Below are positions 8,943 to 19,700 of a DNA stretch of 25,750 nucleotides, in pieces. The first letter of the stretch is position 1. Each line of letters starts with the position of its first letter. The DNA is from Gp13-AA77 sp035578005 (lineage in GTDB: Bacteria > Acidobacteriota > Terriglobia > UBA7540). A program made the translations under genes and the position numbers. Location: the NCBI GenBank assembly GCA_035578005.1, contig DATJYK010000244.1, forward strand, positions 1 through 25,750. Reading direction: 5' to 3'. Below the pieces are notes generated by a model. It ran no database searches and was not told the DNA's origin. It saw only the letters and a program-made list of their open reading frames with translations.

Positions 8943-11900
8943 TCATGCGACTCCCGCATGGGATTCCTCTTCGTGGTGCTTCGGAAGCGTCAAGTGGAAG
9001 ATTGCGCCCGTCCCGTCTTTGGCCGTGGCCCAGATCCGGCCTCCATGGGCCTGAAGAATGGAACGGCTGATAGAGAGTCCCATGCCCATGCCGCCGGGCT
9101 TCGTGGTGTAGAAAGAGTCGAAGATCTTGTCGATCGTCTGAGCGTCAATACCTATCCCCGAGTCTTCAACCGTTACCTGCACCTGGTCCGGGTCAATGTT
9201 CCGCGTGGTGATCACCAGTTCTCGCGCCCGGTCACTCACACTGCTCATGGCTTCGATAGCGTTCATCAGGAGGTTCAGCATCACCTGCTGCAACTGAACG
9301 CGATCGCCTGACACCGGTGAAAGGTCATCGGCAAACTGCGTTCGGGTGATCACGCTCTTTTTTGTCGCTTCGTCCCTCACGAGGGCGAGGACGTCCTGAA
9401 TTGTTTCATTCAGATCCAGCCTCTCTCGAGCTGTTGCAGCCCTTTTTGTGAGCGCCCGAATCCGGCCGATCACTTCCCCGGCTCGCTTCCCGTCGCGCAC
9501 GATGCGGCGGGCAGTCTCCCGGGCCTCCTCCACGTTAGGCACGTCTGCGGCCAGCCAACGCAGGCAGGCGCCGCCGTTGCTCACCACGCCCGCCAGCGGT
9601 TGGTTGACTTCATGCGCGATCGAGGCAGTCAGTTCCCCCATCATGCTCACCCGGTTGATGTGCGCAAGATCGGCCTCGAGTTGGCGCAGCCTCTCGCGCT
9701 CTTCTTCGGCACGTTTGCGATCTTCAATGTCCGCGAGGATTCCGTACCACTTCAAAATCTTCCCGTGGCGGTCCCGCAGTGGGACGCCTCGGACGAGGAA
9801 CCAGCGATATTCCCCATCCGCTGCCCGACGGAACCGGACCTCATCTTCGAAGACCCGCCCGGCTGCGACGGACACGCGCCACCTCTCCGCATACTGGGCG
9901 AGATCTTCGGGATGGACAGCGACGTGCCAGCCCAAACCTGCGGTCTCTTCTTGGGACAAACCCGTGTAGTCCAGCCAACGCCGGTTCACGAACTCATTGG
10001 ATCCGTCGGGCAACGCAGTCCACGCCATCGCCGGAATGGTCTCGATCACCTCCCGAAGCTGCTTGGACTTCGTTTCAAGTTGGTGGACCCGGAACTGGTA
10101 GGACGCCCACAGCAGTGCCGGAAACATGGCCACGCAGAGGGCGCGGAACAACCAGGTACCCCACCAGGGCGGAAGTATTCGGATGTGAAGCGCAACCCCC
10201 TGCCCATTCCAGACTCCATCGTTATTGGAGGCCTTGACGCGAAACGTATAGTCGCCGGGGTCAAGATGGGTGTAGGTGGCAAAACGACGCGCGGCATCGG
10301 TGTATTGCCAGTCTCGATCGAACCCCTCGAGTTTATAGGCGTACTGGTTTTTCTGCGGGGCGGTGAAGTCCAGCGCCGCGAACTGGAAGCGAAAGACTGA
10401 TTGGTCGTGGCGGAGAGTAATGCTCGATGCGACATTGATGGGTTCCCGGAGCGGCGAATCCTTGCCGCCTATCTTTACTGGTTTGTTGAACAGCTCAAAC
10501 TCCGTGAGCACCACCGGCGGCGGGGTTGGGTTATCGGGAAGCTTGTCGGGATAGAAGGCGCTTAGCCCGTTGACGCCGCCGAAAAACAGCCGCCCGTCGG
10601 GCGCTTTGGCACGGGCGCGGAGAGAGAACTCGTTGCCTTGGAGACCGTCGAACGCATCGTAGGTGCGGAAAACCTCCGTTCTGGGGTCGAATCTGGACAA
10701 TCCCTTGATCGTGCTGACCCACACGTTGCCCTGATTGTCGCCCAGGACCCCCACAACGGCATTGTTCGCAAGCCCATCCTTCTCGGTGTAGTGGTGGGTA
10801 AATTTACCGGTCTCCGGATCGAAACGGAACAAGCCGGTGGACGGCGAGGTGACCCAAATGGTGGCGCCGTCGGAATAGACGTCCTCGACCCAGTTCGCGA
10901 CCTGGCGGCCCGGCTGGTTCGCGTCTAGCAGATAGGTGGTGAACCTCCGCGTATGCGTATCCAAGCGCACCAGTCCCGAAGTGGCCGTACCGAGCCAGAG
11001 CATGCCGCGTCGATCGAGCAGCAATGGAACCGCGTACGCATCCGGCAGACCGGCGGGACTCCCAGGATTCGCGGGGAAATGAGTGAAATGCCGCCCGTCA
11101 AAATAGTCCAGCCCGTTGCCATACGGTCCGATCCACAGTCCCCCCAAGGTGTCAGCAACGAGAGAGGCGATGTTGTCATTCGCCGGACTGTCGGAGTTTT
11201 TGGGATCATGCCGAAAATGCTTGATATGCTGTCCATCCAGCCGATCCAGGCCACCACCGTACGTTCCTGTCCACACCACTCCATGGGAGTCCATAGCGAC
11301 CGACCGCGCCGGGCCTGCGCTCAGGCGCCTGGGATCATTGGGATTGGCGATGTAGTGGGTGAAGGTCCTCCCATCGAAGCGATCCAGGCCCGCTTCCGTT
11401 CCGATCCACAGCTCGCCTGCGGAACCTAGGGTGAGTGCGGTGATGACATTATTGCTTGGGCTCTTGGCATCTTGGGGACTGTGGCGATAGGTGATGAATT
11501 TCGCCACCTCGCCCGCCAAACGATCGACCCCGGTGGAGCGCATGCCGATCCACAGCGTGCCCGAGGCATCCATGTAAAGAGCGCGATAGTTGATAACATT
11601 ACTGCTCAAGCTGGAAGAATCGTTGGGATCATGCAGATAGCGGGTAAACGATCCGCGAGCGCGATCCATCAGATTCAAACCGTTGTTGGTCGCCACCCAA
11701 AACCGTCCCGCCCGGTCCTCATACGTCATCGCCACATAGTCGTCGCTCAGCGTGGCGGGATTCCGGGGGTCATGCGGATAGCGAATAAACGTGTGGGTTT
11801 GGGGATCGAAGCGATTCAATCCGCGCAAGGTGGAAATCCAGAGATTGCCTTTCCGGTCCTGGAAGATGTGGCCTACGTCATTGTTGCTAAGGCTGGCCGG

Positions 11901-12686
11901 ATCATTGGGGTTGTTTTTGTACCAGGTAAAATGGCCGGTCGAGCGATCGAGCACGCTTACGCCCTCATGCCACGTACCGAGCCAGAGCAGACCGGTTGTA
12001 GCGTCCAGGCAGATGGAGCGAACATCGGCACTTCCGAAGCTGGTTGGCTTGTCTGCATTGAGTTTGTACGTGTAAAACCTGCCGGTGGTCCGATCGAAAC
12101 GGCTCAGTCCCCCAGAGCTAGCGACCCACAACGTGCCTGAATCGTCCTCAATAAAGAATCTTGCCTGGTGCGCGGGTAGACTGTGTGGGTCATCCGCTCG
12201 ATGGCGATAGTGAACAAAAGAATCCGCGTCCCGGTCGTACCGGTCGACGGCCTCGTTGGTTCCTACCCACAAGGCGCCGGCTCGATCAACATAGAGCGCC
12301 CAAATACTGTCGCTGGCGAGGCTGCGGTCATCCTGATCGTCGTGCTTGTAGACCTTGAAGGTATACCCGTCGTAGCGATTCAAACCGCCGAGCCACGTAC
12401 CAAACCACATGAATCCCTGCCGGTCCTGGGCAATTGCCCGCACATCAGCGTTCGAGAGTCCGTCCGCAACGGAAAGATGGGTGAAGCTAAGCTTCGCGGG
12501 CGAGCCCGGTGCGGAAAGAGAACGTCCCAAAGGGGTCCGAAGCGCGTGCGCGTGATCTCCCGCGACATGGGAAATCCGGACACGTTCCATCTCGACGTGA
12601 GTCTGTTCCGAAAGCCCGATCACTAGGACCGGGGCCAGCACGGCGGCGAGCACGACAACGATCTGGATAACGGAATTCCGTCGCAT
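8943..12686 (-). CDS. Gene D: propeller sensor histidine kinase with one PAS domain
   Basis: Membrane sensor kinase of about 1,247 residues. Seen: N-terminal hydrophobic segment (about 5-25; signal peptide or uncleaved anchor), propeller with repeated LWIGT/FWVAT blades (about 66-720), Y_Y_Y (about 780-842), membrane helix (about 846-868), one PAS (about 885-1000), HisKA with His1025 in AHEVNQPL, and HATPase with DSGIG and GMGMGL. The ATG at 12686 has an AAGGGGAG ribosome-binding sequence just upstream. An in-frame ATG at 12752, preceded by GGGAG at longer spacing, would add 22 mostly charged residues and is a real alternative. The frame stays open to 13082, but that part reads gene C's HATPase out of frame. 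The propeller and the PAS of D are not close to the other five; only the membrane helix, the linker and the transmitter are shared. It senses an unknown periplasmic signal. Confidence 0.92.
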   Translation of the reverse strand: MRRNSVIQIVVVLAAVLAPVLVIGLSEQTHVEMERVRISHVAGDHAHALRTPLGRSLSAPGSPAKLSFTHLSVADGLSNADVRAIAQDRQGFMWFGTWLGGLNRYDGYTFKVYKHDDQDDRSLASDSIWALYVDRAGALWVGTNEAVDRYDRDADSFVHYRHRADDPHSLPAHQARFFIEDDSGTLWVASSGGLSRFDRTTGRFYTYKLNADKPTSFGSADVRSICLDATTGLLWLGTWHEGVSVLDRSTGHFTWYKNNPNDPASLSNNDVGHIFQDRKGNLWISTLRGLNRFDPQTHTFIRYPHDPRNPATLSDDYVAMTYEDRAGRFWVATNNGLNLMDRARGSFTRYLHDPNDSSSLSSNVINYRALYMDASGTLWIGMRSTGVDRLAGEVAKFITYRHSPQDAKSPSNNVITALTLGSAGELWIGTEAGLDRFDGRTFTHYIANPNDPRRLSAGPARSVAMDSHGVVWTGTYGGGLDRLDGQHIKHFRHDPKNSDSPANDNIASLVADTLGGLWIGPYGNGLDYFDGRHFTHFPANPGSPAGLPDAYAVPLLLDRRGMLWLGTATSGLVRLDTHTRRFTTYLLDANQPGRQVANWVEDVYSDGATIWVTSPSTGLFRFDPETGKFTHHYTEKDGLANNAVVGVLGDNQGNVWVSTIKGLSRFDPRTEVFRTYDAFDGLQGNEFSLRARAKAPDGRLFFGGVNGLSAFYPDKLPDNPTPPPVVLTEFELFNKPVKIGGKDSPLREPINVASSITLRHDQSVFRFQFAALDFTAPQKNQYAYKLEGFDRDWQYTDAARRFATYTHLDPGDYTFRVKASNNDGVWNGQGVALHIRILPPWWGTWLFRALCVAMFPALLWASYQFRVHQLETKSKQLREVIETIPAMAWTALPDGSNEFVNRRWLDYTGLSQEETAGLGWHVAVHPEDLAQYAERWRVSVAAGRVFEDEVRFRRAADGEYRWFLVRGVPLRDRHGKILKWYGILADIEDRKRAEEERERLRQLEADLAHINRVSMMGELTASIAHEVNQPLAGVVSNGGACLRWLAADVPNVEEARETARRIVRDGKRAGEVIGRIRALTKRAATARERLDLNETIQDVLALVRDEATKKSVITRTQFADDLSPVSGDRVQLQQVMLNLLMNAIEAMSSVSDRARELVITTRNIDPDQVQVTVEDSGIGIDAQTIDKIFDSFYTTKPGGMGMGLSISRSILQAHGGRIWATAKDGTGAIFHLTLPKHHEEESHAGVA
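8964..9722 (-). repeat. Common transmitter module, copy in D
   Basis: HisKA plus HATPase block homologous to that in A, B, E and F. The DHp segment (RWLAADVPNVEEARET) is closest to F. Confidence 0.85.
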
Positions 12687-12698
12687 TCCTCTCCCCTT
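12687..12698 (-). promoter_or_regulatory. Ribosome-binding site of gene D
   Basis: AAGGGGAGAGGA runs directly up to the ATG at 12686. It favours this start over the ATG at 12752. Confidence 0.6.
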
Positions 12699-12813
12699 GC
12701 TTTTCTGCCCTGTGCCGGCAAGCTCTCTGATCCTCTTCTTAAGCTCCGACATCGCGAGTTGATCTCCCGGTTTTTCGCCTTGGGTTCGACGGTCCGTTGC
12801 GTGACTCGCTGCT

Positions 12814-15800
12814 TCAGCTGACCTCGATGGTGTCTTTGACTGTCGCGGGTGCTTCTGCTCCTGCGGTCGGCAATGTGAAATGGAAACTCGCGCCGCGCCC
12901 GTCGTTGGGCGTGGCCCACAGATGGCCTCCATGCCACTCGACGATCGAGCGGCTGATCGCGAGGCCCATGCCGCTGCCTTGAGGCTTGGTCGTGAAGAAG
13001 GCATTGAAGATCTGGTCCGCCTTATCGGGCGGCAGACCCACACCGGTGTCGCTGACGGAGACCAGCGCTCGGCCGTTCTCATCGCGTTGTGACTTGACCG
13101 TCAGCACTCCTCCTGTTTCCTTCATGGCCTCAATGGCGTTGAGCATGAGGTTCATGAGCACTTGCTGCACTTGTACGCGGTCAGCCGTGATCTTGGGGAG
13201 ATCAGCGGCTAGATCGGTGCGCATCGAAACTCCGCAACGGTTGGCCTCACCACGCAGCAGCACGACCATCTCACCGATGATTTTGCTTACGTCAACTAGC
13301 TCGCGTTGGGGAGGAGTCTTCTTGTACAGGGACCGCAAACGGTCGATGATCTCGGTGGCGCGAGCCCCGTCTCGAACGATTTTCCCGATCGCGTCACAGG
13401 CCTCCTGCAGGTCGGGCTGATCGCGCTTCAGCCATCGCAAGCTAGCCCGTGCATTGGCCATGGCGCCGGTAATCGGCTGTTTCAGCTCGTGAGAGATGGA
13501 GGCCGCCAGTTCCCCCAACAGGCTGATGCGGTTCGTATGGGCGAGGTCCGCCTGGAGCTGTTCGGCACGCTTGCGATCTTCAATATCGGTGGCCACACCA
13601 CACCATTTCACCACCTTCCCGCGTTTGTCGCGCAAGGGCCTGGCGCGCGTCTGGAACCAGCGATACTCGCCGTCGACGCCGCGACGTAACCGCGCTTCAT
13701 ACTCCAAAGGCTCGCCCTTAGCCGCCGAAGTCCGCCACCTCTCGATAACTCTTTTGAGATCGTCGGGATGAATTGCAGCCTGCCAGCCGGAGCCTGACGC
13801 CTGCTCTACCGTCATCCCCGTGTATTCCACCCAGCCCCTGTTCACGAAGGTGCGGTAGCCGTCGGGCAAGGCAACAAACGCCAGGGCCGGCATGGTTTCA
13901 ACCGCTTCGCGAAACTTTCTTTCCTGCTCCTGCAGTTGGCGAACGCGAACTTGATAAGCCGCCCAGAGCAGTGCCAGGAAAGCGGCCAAGCAGAGAGCGC
14001 GAAACCCAGTTGTTTTCCACCAGGGAGGCGTGATGAGAATGGACAGTGACACCCCTTCTTCATTCCATACGCCATCGCTGTTGGACCCCTGCACGCGAAA
14101 AACATATTTAGCGGGGTCTAAATTGGTGTAAGTAGCCAGGCGCTGCTTGCTGCCCACCTCGTTCCAGCCGGGTTCGAAGCCCTCAAGCTTGTATCGATAA
14201 CGGTTCTTGTGAGAATTCGCATAACTCAAGGCCGCGAATTCAAAGGAGAAGACGTTGTCCCGATAGGAGAGAGTCAGGGAATGGACGTATGGGATGGCTT
14301 TTTTGAGCACCGACTTGGCGCCGACGGGCACAGGTTTGTTGAAGATTTTGAAGCTGGTGATGACCACCGGCGGCACGTAGGTATTGTCGCGGACCTGTTC
14401 AGGAAAAAATGCATTGAACCCATTGCTGCCGCCAAAGAACATCTCGCCATCCGGGCCTTCATAACAACCGTCACTGAACTCATTGGTCTGCAAGCCGTCG
14501 AACGCGTCGTAGTTTCTAAAGGTTTCCGTCTGAGGATCGAACCGGGATATGCCCTTCTGAGTGCTGAGCCAAAGCCTCCCCAATCCATCTTCCTGAACGC
14601 ATCGAATGGTGCTGCTCGGCAGTCCCTGGCCCTCCGTGTAGCGGTCGAATGTCCCGCTCTGCCGGTTGAACCGGTACAGTCCATCAAACGCCCCCACCCA
14701 CAGGGTTCCAGTCCGGTCTTCGTGGATGGAGGTGAGGCCGCCGCCGTTAAGCTTGTGAGGGTCACGCGAGTCGGGCGCGTAGGTCACGAAGGTCTTCGTC
14801 TTGTCATCGAAACGGATCAGCGCCCCGCCAAACGTCCCTAACCACATTGCGCCGGAATGATCCTGATAAATGGTCCAGACCCAATTTGCCAAGCTCGCGG
14901 GATCAGTTGGAACAGGCCGGTAGTTGGTAAACCCGTCCGTCGCGGGATCGAAGCGGCTTAGACCGTATTGCCCGCCCACCCACATGTGGCCGTTTCGGTC
15001 TCCATAGATGGTGTAAACGTTATCAGAAATCAAGCTGTTGGCCACGTCTGGGTCGTGCCGGTAATGCTTGAAACGCCCGGTGTGCTCATCGAATCGATCA
15101 AGACCGCTGCCCCCGCCACCGACCCAGAGATAACCTGCTCGATCTTTATAAAGGCTATCTACATTGGTGCCTTTACCGAGCGCATTCCCGTCGCCGGGGT
15201 TGGAAACGTAATGGGTGATTTGGCCCGTCTTTCGATCCAATCTGTTCAGGGCGCGAGGAAAGAAACCTATCCACAGAACGCCATCGGAATTTTCATAAAT
15301 CGCCTTGACCCTGCCGGGTGAGATACTTTTGGGGCCGGAGGGGCGATGCCTGTAACGGACGAACTGTTCTTGCCGGAAATTGAGGAGGTTAAGCCCCGTA
15401 TTCTCAGTTCCCACCCACAGCACACCACTCCTATCCTGATAGACTGACATAACGGCGTTACTGTCGAGGCTATCCGGGTTGCTTTCGTCGTGCTGAAACC
15501 GGTATGTGAAACGTTGAGTTCGCGAGTCAAAGTAATAGAGGCCCTGGCTCGATGGCACCCATAGTCCGTTCGTCCCGTCAGCCACAAGCTTGCCGTTAAG
15601 GGAGCCCCCGTTCATCGTGGATGCCAGGACGCCGACGGCACCGGGATCAAGTGGGTATTTCGTGAAACGCTCCGAGCGCCGGTCATACTTCACGAGCCCG
15701 ACGATCGGGGAATGGGTGAGCATCCACAAATCGCCCGTTTCGTCTTCATACACACTGTCTGCGCTGAGGCCCTTCCCCGTTGCAGGAGGGCGAGTAATCT

Positions 15801-16605
15801 GTCCTGCCTTTTGGTTCAAATGGAACAGACCGCGGTCGCCAACAAACCAGATATCCTGACGGCTATCCTCGATAATTTGAGTGATCCCCCCAACGAACTG
15901 GCCATCGCTGTCATTCCGATAATGAGCAAATATCCCGGTGGTAGGATCAAACCCGTCGAGGCCGGCGTCTTGGGTGCCAAACCAAAGATAGCCCCGACTG
16001 TCTCGGGCGATGCTCGTGACGTAAGCACCATCAATGCTGTTAGGGTTTTTAGGATCGTGAAGGTAGCGGGTAAAGCGTTCGGTTGCAGGGTCGAATTTGT
16101 CCACCCCAGTGTTGGTGGCAATCCACAGATCGCCGTGATCGTCTTCCATCAGGTCTTGAATGAAGTTGGAGCTTAAGCTGCCAGGATCGTTCGGGTTGTT
16201 TTTGTATACGAGGAAGGCGTTACCGTCATAGCGATTGAGGCCGTCTCGGGTGGCGAACCACATGAAGCCCAGGCGATCCTGCAAAATGGCAGTAACATAG
16301 CCTTGAGATAGGCCATCGTTTGAGGTGACATGGGTGAATCTGAGGTCACTCACCAGAGCATCGCGGCCCTCAGCGCGGATATCCTGAAAGTGGCGAGGGG
16401 GCGAGTCAGCCCTTCCTCCGGGCTCCCCGCGGAAGCCGGCCTTCGTCGTCTCGTGGCCGAAGCGTGTGTTCCTGCCTTCGGCAATTGCGGCTTCAACTGG
16501 GCGGCGTTCGACTGCTACGGCACATGACGCATGAATAATGCAGAGAAGCAGAATCCGGCTCGCACCCCGCAAGGCCCGCGCCGTATTTTGGGGGATGGCG
16601 ATCAT
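12814..16605 (-). CDS. Gene C: propeller sensor histidine kinase with a divergent transmitter
   Basis: Membrane sensor kinase of about 1,263 residues. Seen: signal peptide (about 1-31), propeller (about 90-735), Y_Y_Y (about 798-860), membrane helix (about 868-888), one PAS (about 900-1018), HisKA with His1039 in SHELKQPITG, and HATPase with N-box NLMLNAIEAM, DTGVG and GSGMGL. From the signal peptide to the end of the PAS domain it is a clear paralog of E. From about residue 1020 onward the kinase differs strongly from the other five, with a shorter linker lacking the ERERLRQ segment. All catalytic motifs are present, so it should be active, perhaps with another partner regulator. The start at 16605 matches the conserved start in E (MIAI-QNTARALRG); a TTG 33 bases upstream is an alternative. 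The 110-base gap to B is a near copy of the D-E gap. Confidence 0.93.
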   Translation of the reverse strand: MIAIPQNTARALRGASRILLLCIIHASCAVAVERRPVEAAIAEGRNTRFGHETTKAGFRGEPGGRADSPPRHFQDIRAEGRDALVSDLRFTHVTSNDGLSQGYVTAILQDRLGFMWFATRDGLNRYDGNAFLVYKNNPNDPGSLSSNFIQDLMEDDHGDLWIATNTGVDKFDPATERFTRYLHDPKNPNSIDGAYVTSIARDSRGYLWFGTQDAGLDGFDPTTGIFAHYRNDSDGQFVGGITQIIEDSRQDIWFVGDRGLFHLNQKAGQITRPPATGKGLSADSVYEDETGDLWMLTHSPIVGLVKYDRRSERFTKYPLDPGAVGVLASTMNGGSLNGKLVADGTNGLWVPSSQGLYYFDSRTQRFTYRFQHDESNPDSLDSNAVMSVYQDRSGVLWVGTENTGLNLLNFRQEQFVRYRHRPSGPKSISPGRVKAIYENSDGVLWIGFFPRALNRLDRKTGQITHYVSNPGDGNALGKGTNVDSLYKDRAGYLWVGGGGSGLDRFDEHTGRFKHYRHDPDVANSLISDNVYTIYGDRNGHMWVGGQYGLSRFDPATDGFTNYRPVPTDPASLANWVWTIYQDHSGAMWLGTFGGALIRFDDKTKTFVTYAPDSRDPHKLNGGGLTSIHEDRTGTLWVGAFDGLYRFNRQSGTFDRYTEGQGLPSSTIRCVQEDGLGRLWLSTQKGISRFDPQTETFRNYDAFDGLQTNEFSDGCYEGPDGEMFFGGSNGFNAFFPEQVRDNTYVPPVVITSFKIFNKPVPVGAKSVLKKAIPYVHSLTLSYRDNVFSFEFAALSYANSHKNRYRYKLEGFEPGWNEVGSKQRLATYTNLDPAKYVFRVQGSNSDGVWNEEGVSLSILITPPWWKTTGFRALCLAAFLALLWAAYQVRVRQLQEQERKFREAVETMPALAFVALPDGYRTFVNRGWVEYTGMTVEQASGSGWQAAIHPDDLKRVIERWRTSAAKGEPLEYEARLRRGVDGEYRWFQTRARPLRDKRGKVVKWCGVATDIEDRKRAEQLQADLAHTNRISLLGELAASISHELKQPITGAMANARASLRWLKRDQPDLQEACDAIGKIVRDGARATEIIDRLRSLYKKTPPQRELVDVSKIIGEMVVLLRGEANRCGVSMRTDLAADLPKITADRVQVQQVLMNLMLNAIEAMKETGGVLTVKSQRDENGRALVSVSDTGVGLPPDKADQIFNAFFTTKPQGSGMGLAISRSIVEWHGGHLWATPNDGRGASFHFTLPTAGAEAPATVKDTIEVS
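13579..13917 (-). repeat. Single-PAS block, copy in C
   Basis: Partner of 5823-6161. Similarity to E ends abruptly at the beginning of the HisKA domain. Confidence 0.85.
14027..16605 (-). repeat. Propeller block, copy in C
   Basis: Third, more diverged member of the propeller type. It is 24 bases (eight codons) longer; part of the extra length is a Gly/Asn-rich stretch (TMNGGSLNGK) absent from E and F. Confidence 0.8.
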
Positions 16606-16715
16606 GGAAATCGGACTGAATCTCACCTCAACAACCAAACCGTGATTTTGTCACGTGGAACGCGTGGTCTTCGGCAACAACAACCACGTCCACAAATGCG
16701 ATAACGGCCTTAGAA
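16606..16715 (-). repeat. Duplicated intergenic region, B-C copy
   Basis: 110 bases between the stop of B and the start of C, nearly identical to the D-E gap. The similarity runs on into both flanking genes. Confidence 0.85.
16655..16693 (-). promoter_or_regulatory. Hairpin between B and C
   Basis: Same stem, bulge and loop sizes as the D-E hairpin. The two copies differ only in the bulge and loop, so the stem is unchanged. Confidence 0.4.
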
Positions 16716-19700
16716 TCATGCGACTCCGGCATGGGATTCTCCTTTGTGGTAAGTCGGAAGCGTCAAGTGGAAGATTGCGCCCGTCCCGTCTTTGGCCGTA
16801 GCCCATATCCGGCCTCCATGGGCTTGAAGAATGGAACGGCTGATAGAGAGTCCCATGCCCATGCCGCTGGGCTTCGTGGTGTAGAACGAGTCAAAGATCC
16901 TGTCTGTCGTCTGAGCGTCAATACCTATCCCCGAGTCTTCAACCGTTACCTGCACCTGGTCCGGATCCATGTTCCGGGTCGTGATCACCAGTTCCCGCAC
17001 CCTGTCTGCTACGCTGCTCATGGCTTCGATGCCATTCATAATCAGGTTCAGCATCACCTGCTGCAACTGCACCCGATCACCGGAAACAGGCGAAAGGTCA
17101 TCTGCAAACCGCGTTTGGATGTTCACGCTCTTTTTCTTTGCTTCGTCCCCGAAGAGCGCGAGGACGTCGCGAATTGTTTCATTCAGATCCAGCCTCTCTC
17201 GAGACGTTGCAGTCTTTTTTGTCAGGACCCGAATCCGGGTGATGATTTCACCGGCCCGTTTTCCATCGCGGACGATACGACGGGCATTTTCCAGAGCTTC
17301 GTCCACATTAGGCGGATTTCCGGTCAGCCAACGGAGGCAGGCGCTGCCGTTGCTCACCACGCCTGACAACGGCTGGTTGACTTCATGGGCGATCGAGGCG
17401 GCCAGTTCGCCCATCATGCTCACCCGGTTGATGTGCGCAAGATCGGCCTCGAGCTGGCGCACCCTCTCGCGCTCTTCCTCGGCACGCTTGCGATCGGTGA
17501 TGTCATTATTGCTCTCCAGGATTGCCAGCGGCGCACCTTGCTCATCGCTTTGTAAAGCTAAACGGCACGCCACCACGATGGGGGTCCCGTCCTTTCGGGT
17601 ATGAAGAAGTTCCCCTTCCCAGCGACCTGCACGGGTCACCTCTGCTATAACTTCCTCGCGTGACGTCGGGAACACTGTTTTCAGCAACTCGTGAGCAAGT
17701 GTGCCCACCGCCTGCTCTGCGGTCCAGCCGTACTGCTCCTCGGCGCCGCGATTCCAGTATTTGATCACCCCCTGCATGTCCGCCACAAAAATGGTGTCGT
17801 GCGTGAGATCGAGGAGATTTGCCTGCTCCCGCAAGGTTTCTTCGGCCCGCTTCCGGTCATCGATGTCAGCACTCGTGCCATACCACTTGACGATTCTTCC
17901 CGCTTGGTCACGCAGCGGTACGTTGCGGACCAACAGCCATCGATATTGCCCGTCCGCCCTGCGTACGCGCGCTTCGCTTTCCATCGCCTTCCCAGATGCC
18001 ACGGCCTTGCGCCACTCGCCCGCGAACCCGGCACGATCGTCGGGGTGGACGGCCGCTTCCCACCCCTGACCGAGTGCGTTCTCCAAAGAGACTCCGCTGA
18101 ACTCAAGCCAGCGCCGATTGATAAAATCGACCGAGCCGTCCGGCAGGGCGCTCCAGACGTATCCCGGGATGGTGTCGATCGCGTCCCGAAGCTGCTTGGA
18201 CTCCCTCTGAAGTCGGTGGACACGTAACTGATAGGCTGCCCACACCAATGCAAGAAAGATGGCCGCGCAGAGGCCGCGAAACCAGTTCGTCTGCCAGTAC
18301 GCCGGGGCAATGGAGAACTCCAGTGTATCCCCCTGCTCGTTCCAGACTCCGCTGTTGTTGGAGGCAAGCACACGAAAGCGGTACTTACGTGGAGCAAGAT
18401 TCGAGTACTGCACCTTGCGGTCATTGAGCACTTCTCTCCAGTCGGGGTCCTGCCCCTCCAACTTGTAACGGAAGCGGACTGTTTCGGGCGCGGCGAAGCT
18501 CAGCGCCGTGTATTCAATAGCCAGGTCGCGCACTCGCGCTGGCAGCCGCAGTCCGGCACGGGGATCGTAAGTCTTCGCATCGGCCGTAACTTGTTCGATA
18601 TGTACAGGAGGCGCGACCTTATTGAGGGCAAGATGTCGCGGATCCATCACGCTGACACTTTCAAGATTCGTGAACCACAATCGTCCATCGGCCGACTTGC
18701 TGACCCGCGGCGTGTAGCCGGTCAGGAGGGCGCGATTGCGTACTCCGTCGGAGCGGCCAAGAACAGTAAACTGGATGCCGCGCCTGGGATCAGAGGCCCA
18801 CTTCTCCAACTCGCTTCGGGCAACGCCTATCAGGCCGCAGGCCGTGTACAGCCAGAACGAAGAATCCACTTCCACTGACCAGTGAACCGTGTCGCAAGGC
18901 AATCCATTCGGGCTGCTCAGCGTGACGATCCGCCCGTCTTTGATCCGGCTGAGCCCGCCCTCAGTAGCGGCCCAAAGCGTGCCATCCGCGTCGAGTTGAA
19001 GGCCCATCACGCGGCCGTTGCCTAGCCCTTCCTTCTTCCCATACGACGCGCTAATTTGGCCATCTTTGAAATGCACCAACCCGCCCTGAAAAAATCCAAG
19101 CCAAAGGCCGCCCCTTACCGGGTCGGGCATCACCGAAGAGGCAACGACGTTCCCTCCAAGCCTGGACCAAGGAACCTCTTCGACCAGCTTCCCATCGGCC
19201 CAATGCACCAGACCTTGATCCTGATAGCTGATCCAGACACCTGCCTTCGTATCGCCTGTGATCGCATTGACCCATCCCCCAGGCACTTCCTTCACCACGC
19301 TGAATCTGCCATTCTCGAAGCGGGCAATGCCTTTAGGGGTCGAGACCCAGATCCGGCCGCGATCGTCCTCATAGAGTGATCCCACCGCAGTGTCCGGCAA
19401 TCCAGGATCAGCTATTTCAGTTACTCCCTCTTTCTCGCTCGTGTAAAAAGCAGACCCACTCTGCCCGGTTACTCGCAGGCGCGCGCTATCTTTCGCATCG
19501 CGGCCGCCCGGCCAGTAAATCGTGACCCGACCGTCATTCCAATGGTTCAAACCGTCCAGAGTGCTCAGCCAGACGCTGTTGTCGCGGGCTACCAGTACAG
19601 ACTCGACGCTGGGATTGGATAAGCCCTGCTTTACGGAAATCGAAAATACAGGCGTTTCCCGAAAACGGTCGAGACCATCCGTCGTGCCAACCCAGATGTT

